Below are positions 21,892 through 34,100 of a stretch of DNA of 64,000 nt, in pieces. Source of the stretch: Sorex araneus (lineage: Eukaryota > Chordata > Mammalia > Eulipotyphla > Soricidae); NCBI RefSeq assembly GCF_027595985.1, contig NC_073305.1:114648259-114712258 (forward strand). The letters run 5' to 3'. Every line of letters begins with the position of its first letter. Positions within the stretch are counted from its first letter, which is position 1. The notes beneath the pieces are model-generated. The model ran no database searches and was not told the origin of the DNA. It worked only from the letters and a program-made list of their open reading frames with translations. Made by a program: the position numbers and the translations under genes.

Positions 21892-23929
21892 AGAAAAGAC
21901 TTGTTTCTTTACCTAAAGACTGGAAATACAACAAAACTTTTAGGGCTTTCTATTGGAGGGAATTATAATAAGAATGCTTTCAATCAATTCAATCATACTG
22001 CAGCAAAAATTATTTCCCAGATCCCTGTTTTCACAAACGCTATTGAATTGTATTAGTACCTTTTAAAGTAGTGCCATGTCACTGTAATACTTAGATTATT
22101 ATATTCGCTGGACAGACAGGTATATTTTTTATGTATTTTTTTTATTGGCTGTGGTTTTCATCATCTGGGTTTAATTTCTTTTGTGGTCATCTCAAGCTAC
22201 CCACAGATATTTCCACTTGACATCTCTTGAAACCACAAACTTAACCTCAACCTTTTGCTCTCTAACTTAACTTATCTGAACAACACATCCATGGACTTCT
22301 CTCATTCCCTGTATTTGCTCCTCTCTCTCATTCCTCTTAGGCAGCCAGTCACTCCACATTTTAATTGCTCCTTTGTAATTCCTCACCCCCGTTTCTCTTT
22401 TTTCATATTTTGTGACCCTTGATGTTAGCCTCTAATATCTTGTGTACATAATAAAAATTTGAAGTTGATCTTCCTTTTTACAGTTCAGGGTCCTAAAAGG
22501 CAGAGGTTCTTTCTACTCATGACTGTTGCTGTTCTTACCCTGGTCACTGTCCTGCTTGGCTGGTCACTGTCCCACCCGTGGTGACCTGAGGGTCGTCTAG
22601 TGTATTCGGGGTTGATCACCATCCTTGGCTGGATGATGATGATGGACAAACGAAGGAACAGGGGTCATAGGCATTCTAGATCCCTACTGGGAGATCTGCA
22701 TGGCATTCCATCTAAGGGCATTGCTTTCTCCTTTTCTTAGCTAGAAATCCATTTAAACAGTCATTGTAAATTTACTTCTTAATAATATTTCTAGTCACTT
22801 TGTATGGACACAGTAAGAGATATATTAAATAAAATGGGTGGCTCTTCCTGGGGACATCTCACATTATATCCCTGGTCCTCAGGCCAGGATAGTCTTTCCT
22901 AATCCTAGCAAGGTCCTTATTCAGTTACTTCTTTTTGGGTCATGACAGGGTTTGTTCCATGACTGTGATCTTAACTTATACATCTTATGACATTTAGACT
23001 GTCCCTTCTTGATGTCAGGCTAGCTTATGGCTTGTCCTGAGTCCATTCATCTCCCTCGCCGGGACCCTTTACCTTTGGGGTATTAGAAACAAAGGGCAAC
23101 TGAGGCTTAAGTCAAATAAATATTACAGGTGCCAGGAGTAAATATTATTTCAAGTAAATTAATTCCCATGTTACAAAAGCATAGTTTTAACTGTCTTCCT
23201 GTGTCTACACAAAAAAGGACATGGCACTAAAGTAAATTATGTAAAGGACATAAAAGAAAGAGAAAAGCAATATTTCACTTGTATATACAAAATCCAGAGC
23301 CTTCAGAAGAATTTGGCTATACAAGTTACAGTGTCTGATTTGGGGATAAAAGGGATTAACAGATAGGGGAAGAAGAGCACAAAGGAGAGGTTCAAGATAA
23401 ACACAGAGGATTGGGAGTGCCTGATGGAAGTGGATGTGCCTCCGGAGCACTGTGGTGGGAGTAATTCAATACACCTAAGCTCTCTGAAGGTGGGGCAAAA
23501 GGGAATAAAGGACAAACCAATGCCACTTCTTAAAATGTTTACAACTATAATCCAATACATGACCTCATGTCCCTGTTTCATTAAAAAAATTCTAGAACAA
23601 TCTCTAATAATAAGTACATAAAACAGGATATAAAACAAAACAATGGCTAATAATAAGCCATAAAGATTTATTGTAAAACAAAATTTAATAAAGATCTAAC
23701 GCCCCTATATAGGTTCACCACTCACAGTCTAATTACACTGCAGAAGAGTTGAAAGTAGGCTAAGGGATATTTTCACTGCCTTCAGTTTTGGAGAGTGAGA
23801 TCATTTAACTTAAGATCAAGTAAGGTTAAGGTCATACCAGGATGTAAGATAAGTTTGAGAGAGTAGGGCCAAGGAGTCTAATCTCTAATTACAGTATTTA
23901 ATCCTTGCTAAATCTTCCGCCTTGATTTC
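21892..23929. other. Unclassified block, possibly repetitive
   Basis: About 2 kb without a recognisable gene. From about 22830 the sequence is GC-richer and runs directly into the composite repeat at 23930. It could be an unnamed shrew element, but nothing diagnostic was found. Confidence 0.4.
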
Positions 23930-24310
23930 CCATTTTCCAGTAGCTAGGTGGTCACACCCAGGGACTGCCCCCAGGGCCATATAATCCCACCAACGGCCAA
24001 CATCCAGAGACTATAAAAGCAAGCTCCTGACATCTTATAGCCTAGTTCTCCCTGGCAAGAGATGTCAAGCTATTGAGGGTTTCCTGCCCACATAGGAGAG
24101 CCTCGCAAATTCCCCATGGTGTATTCATATGACAAAAACAGTAACAATGCTGGGTCTCATTTCCCTGAACCTGAAAGAGCCTCCAATGAGACACCATTGG
24201 AAAGGATGAGTAAAGAGAGGCTGCTGAAATCTCAGGGCTAAGATGAATGGAGGCGTTACTGAGACCGCTTGAGAAATTCGACAATCAACAGGATGATAAT
24301 GATGATGAAA
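23930..24310 (+). mobile_element. Composite retroposon copy A (middle module plus SINE-like tail)
   Basis: CCAGTAGCTAGGTGGTCACA opens a module with CCCACCAACGGCCAACATCC and a TATA-like GACTATAAAAGC near 24010. It is followed by a tail related to the second SINE (GACAAAAACAGTAACAATG) that carries an extra segment, AAGAGCCTCCAATGAGACAC to AGAGAGGCTGCTGAAATCTC. The same order recurs at 60.9-61.3 kb. Confidence 0.8.
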
Positions 24311-24624
24311 TCCCCGCTTCGGAGTGAAGATGCTTCCAGATAATCAGAGTAAAATCACCAGGGTAGAGAATGAAATTAGGGGTGGAAGTTGGGGTTCCTG
24401 GTCAGTGTTTATTTGCAGTCAGAGTAGGATCATCCTCAACATTCGGGGCCCTGCCCTTAGGGAAAAATACTTATCATGGTAACTTCAACTGGAGACAGTA
24501 TAAACTTGTTGAGAGCAGATATGCCTTTTCTTATCATACATGATTAACACACTTTATGGGTGATTTGTATAATTTATACTGTAGACATAACTTTATTTAT
24601 TGGAATCTTTGGCTACATTTTGTA

Positions 24625-24768
24625 GTGCTGAGAGGCAGCTCCTGATTCTCTGTTCAAGGCTTGTTTCCAGTTGTGCTTCCGGGACCAAGTGGTGCCAGGG
24701 ATTGACTATGGCTCCTTGCATGCAAAGCATGAATTTATTCTGATGAGCCATAGATCCCAGCCCCTTGT
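24625..24768 (-). mobile_element. SOR-type SINE, old reverse copy
   Basis: GTGCCAGGGATTGACTATGG and CCTTGCATGCAAAGCATGAA, ending ATAGATCCCAGCCCC. The middle is strongly diverged. Confidence 0.65.
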
Positions 24769-25137
24769 AGCTAGAATTTAGAATTTTGATCTTTCTTTAA
24801 GAATAAGTCTTTCAGCTTCTCTTTGAGAACCTTAATTTCCTTTTGGATTTTCTGTAGAACTGTTTCTTTAGTATTGCTTCCTTGAGTTAAATTATATGCC
24901 TTATGGTTTATAAAACGTACTTTTCCTTAAAAAGGGATATTATCTCCAGGAAGAGATGTGCCCTAAGCTTGAATTTTAAAGCATTTAACAATGTTGCCTG
25001 TGATGATGATATTACAAATATTCTCTTTCAATTTTATGTTTGAAAGTGTATGTTTTAACAAATTTAAAAAAACTGACTTGCCTTTGAAAATAATGGTCTT
25101 TGCATCTCAAGATCACCTTTAAATTTCCTGTTTTAAG

Positions 25138-25325
25138 CCAGAGATATAATGCCAAGACTAAAGGTTAAAGCACTTGTCTTTTATGCAGCCAACCTCTGTT
25201 CAATCCTCGGCACTGCATGTGGTCCTCCAGTATCATTCTCTGAGCACAATTAGGAATGATTCCTGAGTACAGACCCAGGAGTAAGCCCTGAGCACTGCTG
25301 GATATGGTACACCCACCCCCTCTCC
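25138..25325 (+). mobile_element. SOR-type SINE, old forward copy
   Basis: GCCAGAGATATAATGCC head, degenerate B box TGTTCAATCCTCGGCA, and core GAGTACAGACCCAGGAGTAA with CCCTGAGCACTGCTGG. Confidence 0.75.
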
Positions 25326-25467
25326 CAATTTACCATTTCTTATTTCCTACATAATAGGGTTCTGTGCTACAAATTATATATTTTATTTTATATAAAATGT
25401 TCCAAGAGATTCCTTACCAATACCAATTTGAATATTAATATGCTAGTGCACTTTTAACCAATTATAT

Positions 25468-25740
<273 letters not shown>

Positions 25741-25888
25741 ACACACCAGGTGATGCTCAGGGGTTACTCCTGGCCTCTCAGGGATCACTGTTGGCAGTGC
25801 TCAGAGGACCATAGGGGAATCTGGAGATCCAACCTGAATCAGCTATGTGCAAGCAAGTCCCCTACTCACTGTACTATCTCTTGAGCCC
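25741..25888 (-). mobile_element. SOR-type SINE, reverse
   Basis: CCAGGTGATGCTCAGGGGTT, CTCAGGGATCACTGTTGGCA and CTCACTGTACTATCTCTTGA before GCCCC. Confidence 0.85.
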
Positions 25889-26595
25889 CAATTCTTGTCT
25901 TTTCAAGCATAGAAGTTTTTGTGGGAGAAACTATTCAAATAAAAATGCATTTGCTTCATAAGCAATCTACTTTCATTTCAAATGAGTGGATCCAAAGACC
26001 ATCCTAATACTTCTTACATGCTTATTTTTTATCCACAAGAGGCTGGACATATAAATGTTCCATAAACCAGAGTTTACAGCTCATATTTATTTTGTATATT
26101 AACTCTCTCCCATGTGGCAGAGAAATTTTGACATCAATCTTCAAAGAGTGAATAAATATTATGGAGAAACATTGCCAACTAAACATTTTTCAAATTCCAG
26201 ATAAAAACCAATCTCTTCATCAATAATCTCTACTAAATAAAATAAAACTTGGAATAGCAATATAAAACTTTCAACCCTATTTTGTTTTTAGTGCTTAAAC
26301 TCTTGATTACCAGCTACCCCACCAGATGTTTCTTCATTATTAACTTTAAATCATATGAACCATTAAACACTGAGTGAGTTGTCAAGAGATCTGGTTGTGA
26401 AGATCCGACTTTGCAAATAATTTGCTGAATGACATAAAGTCATTTAATCTCTCAGATTCTTAATCTCCTTATTTAACTGAGACTTGTTTCTTTTGGCCTC
26501 AATAAGTCTAAGATTCTGTTCCTAAAGAAGAAATACTGAATTAGATGAGACTTCTTAAAATTAACAATGTCAGTGAAAGGAATTTAATCAGATTT

Positions 26596-26767
26596 TTTTC
26601 TTTGGCTTTTGGGTCACACTCGGTGATGCTTAGGGGTTACTCTTGGCTCTGTATTCAGGAATTACTTTTGGCAGTGCTTGGGGGACCATACGGGATGCCA
26701 GAGGTCAAACCTGGGTCAGCTTTGTGCAAAACAAATGCCCTACCTGCTTTACTGTCACTCTGGCCCC
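26596..26767 (-). mobile_element. SOR-type SINE with 16-bp target duplication
   Basis: Reverse SINE from TTGGCTTTTGGGTCACACTC to GTCACTCTGGCCCC. GAATTTAATCAGATTT is repeated at 26580-26595 and 26769-26784. Confidence 0.9.
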
Positions 26768-27287
26768 AGAATTTAATCAGATTTGATTTCTTTCTGTTAC
26801 ATAACTGGATAGAACGCTGCAGAATAACAGCAAGAGAACAGTGGGAAATAACTAAGGTCTAACATTTTCTTAAGAGAAAATACCAAAGTATTATTCTTGC
26901 CACTAATCTGACTCAATTGTAGTAAAAGACTCTTTTATTGTCAGTGACTGCTTCGGTTTCCATCCCAGACCCCTTGCTTTCTTACCCACGTTTGCCAGTG
27001 TCCTAAAAGACACCTATTTTCCTAATCAATCTGAGGGAAGTATCTATTCAGACACCAAAATCAAGATTCAAAAGAATTCCAAGAAGACATTGATAAATAA
27101 TGTCAATGCAAGAAGAAAGGAAATATACAAAGTTAAAGGTTAAACCTAGGAATTGATTCCCCCAAACAATGGTGATGGCAAACAGCTAGCTCTTAGTTGC
27201 ATCCCTCACTCTTCCTTCCTGTCCCTTAACCTAGCTCAAAGCTGGCCCACAGCAAGCTAACGGTACTATCATCACACTTTTTTCATT

Positions 27288-27470
27288 TATTTACTTTTGA
27301 TTTTTGTTTTTGAAGCACACCTGGTGATGCTCAGGGGTTACTCCTGACTCTGTACTCCAGAATCACTCCTGGTGGTACTCAAAAGACTGTATGGGATGCC
27401 AAGGATCGAGCCTGGGTCTGCGGCATACAGCAAGGTAAGCGTCTCCCCTGCTGTTCTATCTCCCCAGCCC
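27288..27470 (-). mobile_element. SOR-type SINE, reverse, about 650 bp upstream of SPACA1
   Basis: CACACCTGGTGATGCTCAGG, CTCCAGAATCACTCCTGGTG and CTATCTCCCCAGCCCC. It is the last repeat before the CpG-rich SPACA1 5' region. Confidence 0.85.
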
Positions 27471-27879
27471 CAGGACTAGCACACTCTTAACGCTGTGAAC
27501 GCCCCTGCATTCACCCTGATTCAGAACAAAGGAAACGAGCCCTGTGTCCTTTTCGCACCAACCCTCAGCTGCGGATTGTGAATCTAGCGTGCCCTTACAA
27601 GGTTGTGCCCCTTCTCGAGCCATTCCCAGTTGGCTACTTTGCAAAAGGAGCTGGGCACCAGGTCACTGGGAGCGTGCAAGAGCAGCGGACAGGTCGCACA
27701 CCAAGGTGGATCCCCTCTACTGCTGTTGGGCTGGCCCAGGAAACATGCGGGAAGGACTCTCTCCCTTTCTCTCTCTCTCTCCACTTGGGCTTAGAAGAGT
27801 GACTTAGGAAAGACGAGAAGGAAATACCCTCTTGAAGGAAGCAGGTGAACTAGAACAAGCTCTCAGAGAAAAGCACGCA
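27471..27879. other. GC-rich upstream flank of SPACA1
   Basis: Non-repetitive, moderately GC-rich, with several short overlapping frames on both strands but no recognisable product. It may hold distal promoter elements. Confidence 0.4.
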
Positions 27880-28124
27880 CTAGGGAGGGAAGCCCATCCC
27901 AGTGCCCCGGTGGCCTCAAGCGGGAACCACGCAGCCTGCAAGGTGGCGCGTCCCCTGCAGCCTGATGGAGCCGAGAGCGCGAGCCGGTGACGAGATATGA
28001 CGCTTCAAAGGTTGCTGGGGTGCATCGTGGCCCGGGTTCTAAGTGGCTTCTCTATTCCACGAACCTCTCGTCGGGAAGCGGCCACTGTGACTGTGCCTTG
28101 GGCGGCCTTGTGGGCCCGGGAACC
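27880..28124 (+). promoter_or_regulatory. SPACA1: Probable SPACA1 promoter and 5' UTR, CpG-rich, TATA-less
   Basis: GC- and CpG-rich sequence directly before the start codon, continuous with a CpG-rich exon 1, and with no TATA box in reach. Two TGACG half-CRE motifs lie at 27988-27992 and 27998-28002, and a GTTGC half X-box-like motif at 28011. CREM and RFX factors drive many spermatid genes, so these are plausible inputs, but that role is inferred from short motifs. The transcription start is not determinable here. Confidence 0.5.
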
Positions 28125-28128
28125 ATGA
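27997..28128 (+). promoter_or_regulatory. Upstream ORF overlapping the SPACA1 start codon (ATGA)
   Basis: ATG at 27997 opens a 43-codon frame in a different phase from SPACA1. Its TGA at 28126-28128 shares bases with the SPACA1 ATG at 28125 (ATGA overlap). If the 5' UTR begins upstream of 27997 this would be a termination-reinitiation arrangement. The frame, its stop and the overlap are read directly; transcription of the uORF is not known. Confidence 0.45.
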
Positions 28129-28428
28129 GCCCCAGGGGCACGGGCTGCTGCGCCAGGCTGCTGCTGACGCTGGCCGGGCTGCTCCTGGGGGTTCCCAGGG
28201 CCGCGTGCGGGGCCAATGTCACCGCCCTGCAGGAGGGGCCCGGCCCTGGGATGGTCAGCGAGGGGGATCCGGAGGGCGACAACGTGGATCCAGAGTCCAG
28301 CAACTTGCCCGCATCCGCGGAGACCCCCGAGAACGCTGAAAATCCAGGCGACACTATGGTGGGGACAGACAAGCAGGAGGTCGCAGATGTGGATGCCGAG
28401 AACGAACCCCAGGAGGACTCCGAGGAAG
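28125..28428 (+). CDS. SPACA1: SPACA1 exon 1 coding part (residues 1-101)
   Basis: Starts at ATG 28125, which has A at -3 and is followed by a typical signal peptide. It ends GAGGAAG before the donor GTGAGG (phase 1). After the sequon at N31 the exon encodes a low-complexity acidic stretch: 21 of residues 37-101 are D or E, and K83 is the only basic residue. The frame stays open upstream to about 27987 but with no in-frame ATG there, so 28125 is the only credible start. Confidence 0.93.
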
Positions 28429-31078
28429 GTGAGGGCACCCAGGCTTAATCTTTCACCTTGCGGAGGGCACAAGGTCACAGCCCCCGCCCACTCGCTCTTA
28501 TGTCTGGGGATCAGGAGAGGATCCGGTTGAGTCCTTTGGCAGACTGCAGCCCTAATCAATAAAGCTCCCCTCCCTGCCCCACCAGGGCCAAGAGCAAGAT
28601 TTTCAAAGCCTCAGCAAGCTAAATAAGCACATACATAGAAGTCGCTGCAGAAATACTGTTAAGTATTGCTCTGGATAAGAGCAAAAAAATAAAAATAAAT
28701 AAAAAGGGTTACCTTTGTAAAGTCCCACCCCACCCCGCTGTTTTCAGGCAGAAGTTGACGGCAGGGTGTATGTTCCTTGGGAATATGTGTTTTGTTTTGT
28801 TTTTCCTTAGCATTTCTTTTACGTTCCAATTGCTCGAGGTCATCCGTTTTTTTCTACGATCTACGTTCGCATTCTCGGAGAGTGCCAGTGAAACTCAGAA
28901 TTCCCTTGGGTATGATCTATCCCAGAGCCCAGTTTCCTGGCCCAACGGCCCTGCCCGCAAGCACGAGTCAGTTTCAGGCAGCTGAGCGCCAGGTGGTGGT
29001 TTATTTCTAAGCTCAGCTTTAGACCATAAATGAACGCTCGCGGCAGAAAACACTCAGCCAGGGATCCAACTAGTGGCAGTGTTAAAGGATATTGTTCACC
29101 AGGGGAGAGTGAGCCACCGCATGGTACACAAGCTTGGCTTTTTCTGCTCGCTCATTAAAAAATAACACTTGACAAGCTTTTGTACATGCCATATTGATCA
29201 GCAACACACATGCTGGTAGATAAAAGGTCATTTGCAGGTTAGGAGACACATAAGGATGGATGGCTCCCTTCCCCTATATGTATGTATCCCAACTCAAGTC
29301 TTATTTTCCTGGGCAGGTTTTATGCTTATATGGATAGGTGCTGTTTTGTTCTGCCTGCTGTTTGCTGATGACCAAGAGTGAACCTGAGTTCCAGAAAGAA
29401 ATTGAATATCTAAGGATAATGATTGGATGAAGGTGTTTTTCTCTCTTTCTTTCTCTCTCTCTTTTTTTTTTTAATGTTTTCTCATCATTACATTGCAAAG
29501 ATCTTGGAGGGCTTCTTGTCTTTGCAAATGTGAACAAAGGATTAGGGGGGAAATAAAAACAACTTGTTCTAAAGCATAGTAGCTACTTCCTTTTCTTTTC
29601 TGCCTTCCCCTCCACTCCCCTCTTGTCTCCTCTTCTTTCCCACCAACTCTCCCTCTCTTTTTAAAAACTATTGGGCCACAAAAGTAGACAAAGGAGCAAG
29701 CATGATAACTTTCTCAGTATCTGCATTGCAAACCATAATGCCCCAAAGTAGAGAGTATGAGCAATATTTTCTGCCATGGAGGCAGGGGGAGGGTGGGAAA
29801 GGTGGGGATATACTGGGCATATTGGTGGTGGGGAATGTGCACTGGTGGAGGGATGGGTATTTGGTCATTGTGTGATTGTAACCCAAACATGAAAGCTTGT
29901 AACGATATCTCACAGTGATTCAATAAAATAAAAACAAGACTATTGGGCCACACTTGGTGGTACTCAGGGCTTACTCCTGACTGCTCAAGGAACACTCCTG
30001 GGGAGACTCAAGGAGACTGTATATGGTACCTGGGACTGAACTGAAAAGCCCACTCACCTAGGCTTTGTGCAAGACAAGAGAAGAGCTCTGCCTGCTTTGT
30101 CTCTCCAGCCAGCCCCCCCCCCCGCCATAATAGCTACTTCTATACTCTAGTTTTAAAAACAATTGAGCAGTTTTATTTTTCAAATATATTAAACATTGTC
30201 TTATTAAATCACGGCGAGATATACAGTTACAAGTTGTTCATGAAAGTAGATGAAGGATTAAATATAATGGTCTCTCATTATCTGTATTGCAAACCATAAT
30301 GCCCGTAAGTAGAGAGTAAGAGGGAAATTGTCTGCCACAGAGGCAGAGGGAGGGATACTGGGGACATTGGTGGTGGAAAATGTACTTGGGTGGAGGGATG
30401 TGTGTTTGATCATTGTATGACTGAAACATAAGCATGAAAGTTTTGTAACTGTAGCTCATGGTGATTCAATAGCACTGTAGCACTATCTAAGCACTGTCGT
30501 CCTTTTGCTCATTGATTTGCTTGAGCGGGCACCGGTAACAACTCTATTGTGAGACTTGTTGTTACTGTTTTTGGCATATGGAATATGCCACAGGGAGCTT
30601 TCCAGGCTCCGCCGTGTGGGTGGGATACTCTCAGTAGCTTGCTGGGCTCTCCAAAAGGGACAGAGGAATCGAACCCGGGTCGGCCGTGTGTAAGGCAAAT
30701 GCCCTACCTGCAGCCAGTAGCTGTATAGCTTCTCAACTTTTTCTGATTTTGTCTGAGTTCAACAGGGAACAGGATAGAGGCTTGTCTTCTGGGTATTCAA
30801 TTAAATAAATGTTACATTTTCAAGTAACAGCCGGTAGGGCGTTTGCCTTGCATGAGGCTGACCCAGGTTTGATTCCTCCGTTTCTCTCAGAGAGTATCCC
30901 GCCCACACAACAGAGCCTGGTGATTCAATAAAAAAAAAGGGGGGAGGGAGAGTTGTTCATGATTGTGTTTCAGTTATATAATGTTTCAACACCCATCCCT
31001 TCATCAGTGTACATTTCCCATCACCAGTGTCCCCAGTTTCCTTCCCCCATCACTTTTCACTTTTCACTTTTCACCTCT

Positions 31079-31152
<74 letters not shown>

Positions 31153-34100
31153 AGTAATTGGGCAGTTTTAGCATTAAGCTGGCCTAAGGCTAGTTCTAGC
31201 TGTAAAGTGGTATGTAGAGTTGAGCCTTAGCTCAGGCAATGGATTTATAATGCCTTACATTCAAATGCAAACATGGTCAAGTTGGTATTTTTCTGCCTTG
31301 ATTTTCTCATCTCTAAACTTCAAGGAGTTGTGCTATTTTTTGTATATAATTTTATACACAGGTGATTTTTTCCTAGGAAAAGAATCCAGGACTTTAAATA
31401 GTTTGAGGTGTTTGAAATTCAAAAATTTTCAGAACCTTTATTAAAATTTGACAAAGCATCTTTTGACCACAGTGAACCAGTAAAAGTAGTTATCACCATT
31501 TACTAGTTATTATCAAATGGATTATTCATTTTTATGTTTAACATATTTGACAAAATAATAATGATGAAAGGATCATGAAAATAACTTCAAAAATTTTCAT
31601 AAGAATTTAAAGGTGTAGGAAGAGGAGAGAAAAAAAGGGGGAGGAGAGAAGAGATGAGGGAAGAGGAGGGGCATAAGAGAAGGAGTGGTGAAAAGGAGAG
31701 AGGCAGGAGGAGAAAGAAGGAGGAAGGAAAAGAGAAGGGGAAGAACAGGAGGAAGGAAAAGAGGAAGAAGAATAAAAATTAAAGATGTAATTCCTCAGTT
31801 TTTAACTCTATGGTTTCTGCTTTGGAAGATGTATATACCTTAATGAGCAAAGTACTTTGAAACTAACTAAACATTCATCAGCTGTTATACATGAAACTGG
31901 AATGTATCTATCTTGTAAAACTGACTTAAGATTTTTAATACATATACAATAGATTCTTGCTTATCATCAGAATAATCTGGTTCATTTTGCACTTGCATTA
32001 CAAAACAATATTTTTGAAAACCACGAAGGCAAACACATATATTTTGTTGAAGACTGCCACCTACTTTCCTCCATAATTGCAAATGTTTTCATTTTTATTT
32101 TATAAAGGCAAACTGGAATGATTGGTCCAATTAATTTATTTGGCCATCTGTTTTATATCATCTTTTGGATGCATACCTGCCATCATGATTTGTCTATTTA
32201 TTAACCTTATTGAATTAATTTTGTTGCATGAGAAAAATAAAAACAAAAAAAAGAAAGCTTAAAAAAATAAAGGAATATTGGGCCTGATCACAGACCTGGG
32301 AGGTAGAGGATCTGGGCTAAATCTCTAGCACTTTATGATTCCCTGAGGACAACCTGGATGCCCAACCCCACCCCACCCTCTCACAAAGAAAGGAAAGAAC
32401 ACACTGCCCGTATCTTTTAGCATAACAGTAATGTCTGGCTTACTTTCATAAAACACTTAAGGATCAAGTCCTTGTTGAAAGACTAACTAGATGAGTGAAC
32501 CATATGTCCTTTTTATCCTTAGAAATATGACATTCGTTCACGGATTGTTGAGTTTCAGAAATTTCATCTAGGATATTCATCTAAGATACCATCATCTCCC
32601 ACTCTGCTTATGCAATCAATTGCACCATCATTAATAACATTTAAAGTACTGATGATATTTGCCTCTCTACACCTCCTGATTCATGTTAGAATTATGAAAT
32701 GTTTTTTCTCTGTCAGTTTTCTTCTCTTTGCATTATAGACAAAACCTAAATATTGTAAAATCTCAACCCTGTTTCAGTGAAAACTGAAAATAGATTATAA
32801 GAAGTGAGTCCTGGACTTTTTTTGTACCTTTCTGAAAGGTGATACAATACTTTGGGCAGAAAAGTGAGACAAATAATGATATAGTAGCTATGATTTATTT
32901 CATAATCATGTAGTATTTCTAGGTAATTTCAACCATTCTTCCATTCTATTGTTTTAATATTTCTTAAAAGCAGAGTTGAGAATAATTAATGAGTAAAAAT
33001 GAAAACAATTATGGATATTGAAATAAAATGTTTCAAAAGATAGGAAAAATCCCTAGGATGTCACGTTAGATTTATACTCATATCTTTTATACTTCTTTAT
33101 GCCCCTTATATATTAATTTTTCTTATAAACATAATGGTCTTTTTTAATATACTTATCAAAGAGACCAACAATAGAGTACATAATTATAGGATAGTTTTAT
33201 TCAATTAAGATTTTTTCTATGTAAATATGTCTTTTCTATTTCTTTGAAAGACCTTTAAGAATGTAAAAGGTCATGAAATATCAACATTATATCAATTCTA
33301 GAAATTTCCAAGAAAGTAATTTATAGGACTGGATTCATAGTACAACGGGTAGGGATCTTGCCTTGCATGGTAACCTGAGTTCAATCCCCAGCATCCCATA
33401 CGTCCTCCTGAGCTGCTCCAGGCATGGTCTCTGAGTGCAGGGCCAGGTGTAAGCCTTGTGCTCGACTGGGTATGGCCCTCAAACTAAACCAAAACAAAAA
33501 AAATTCAAAAATTAAAATTGGTGCTTGCTGGTACATTCCAACATATAAAATATCCTATCCAGAACTGAAGATAACATTCACGGATCTGGCCAGAAAAGAA
33601 AGAGCAGTGTCATTATCTGCTATATTTTAGATTGAGAGCCTTTTATCAGCACAGTTGAAAGACCCAGCAGATTTGTAGGAAAGCTGCCTAAGTCTCAATG
33701 CTCATTGAACTTTCCATTCATTTTACTTATCTTTCCAGTAAATAAAGACAATCCACTTAGTATTGGGGGGACATTGATATTTTATCTTCAGATAATGAAC
33801 ATTTTATTTTTTTATGGTTACATTTATTAGATGTGCCCATTATTATACCCTGTCATTTTTAGATTCGGATTTATCTTCAAACATATTTGCTATCCTTTCC
33901 AGCTTTGCTGGAACCTCTAGATTTAAGTCAGCATGAAATCAGTATTTTCCAGATCATTAGTGGAAATGTTGAGCAGGGCAGAGTCCTATGACATATCACT
34001 TCTACCACTTTGATACCAACTCATTAATGGTTATCTGTAGACTTTACTATTTATTGTTTTATCGACAAACTTTTGCTGACATTCAGATTGCATTTCCCCT

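Noticed and set aside
27987-28124. Upstream extension of the SPACA1 frame
   Set aside because: The frame is open but contains no ATG before 28125, and the extension would precede and spoil the signal peptide.
28005-28559. 184-codon and 128-codon minus-strand frames over SPACA1 exon 1
   Set aside because: GC-rich shadow frames; the plus-strand exon is supported by signal peptide, phase and six further exons.
30953-31230. Frames with long Ser/Leu runs
   Set aside because: They read through an antisense L1 tail into a (CT)n microsatellite.
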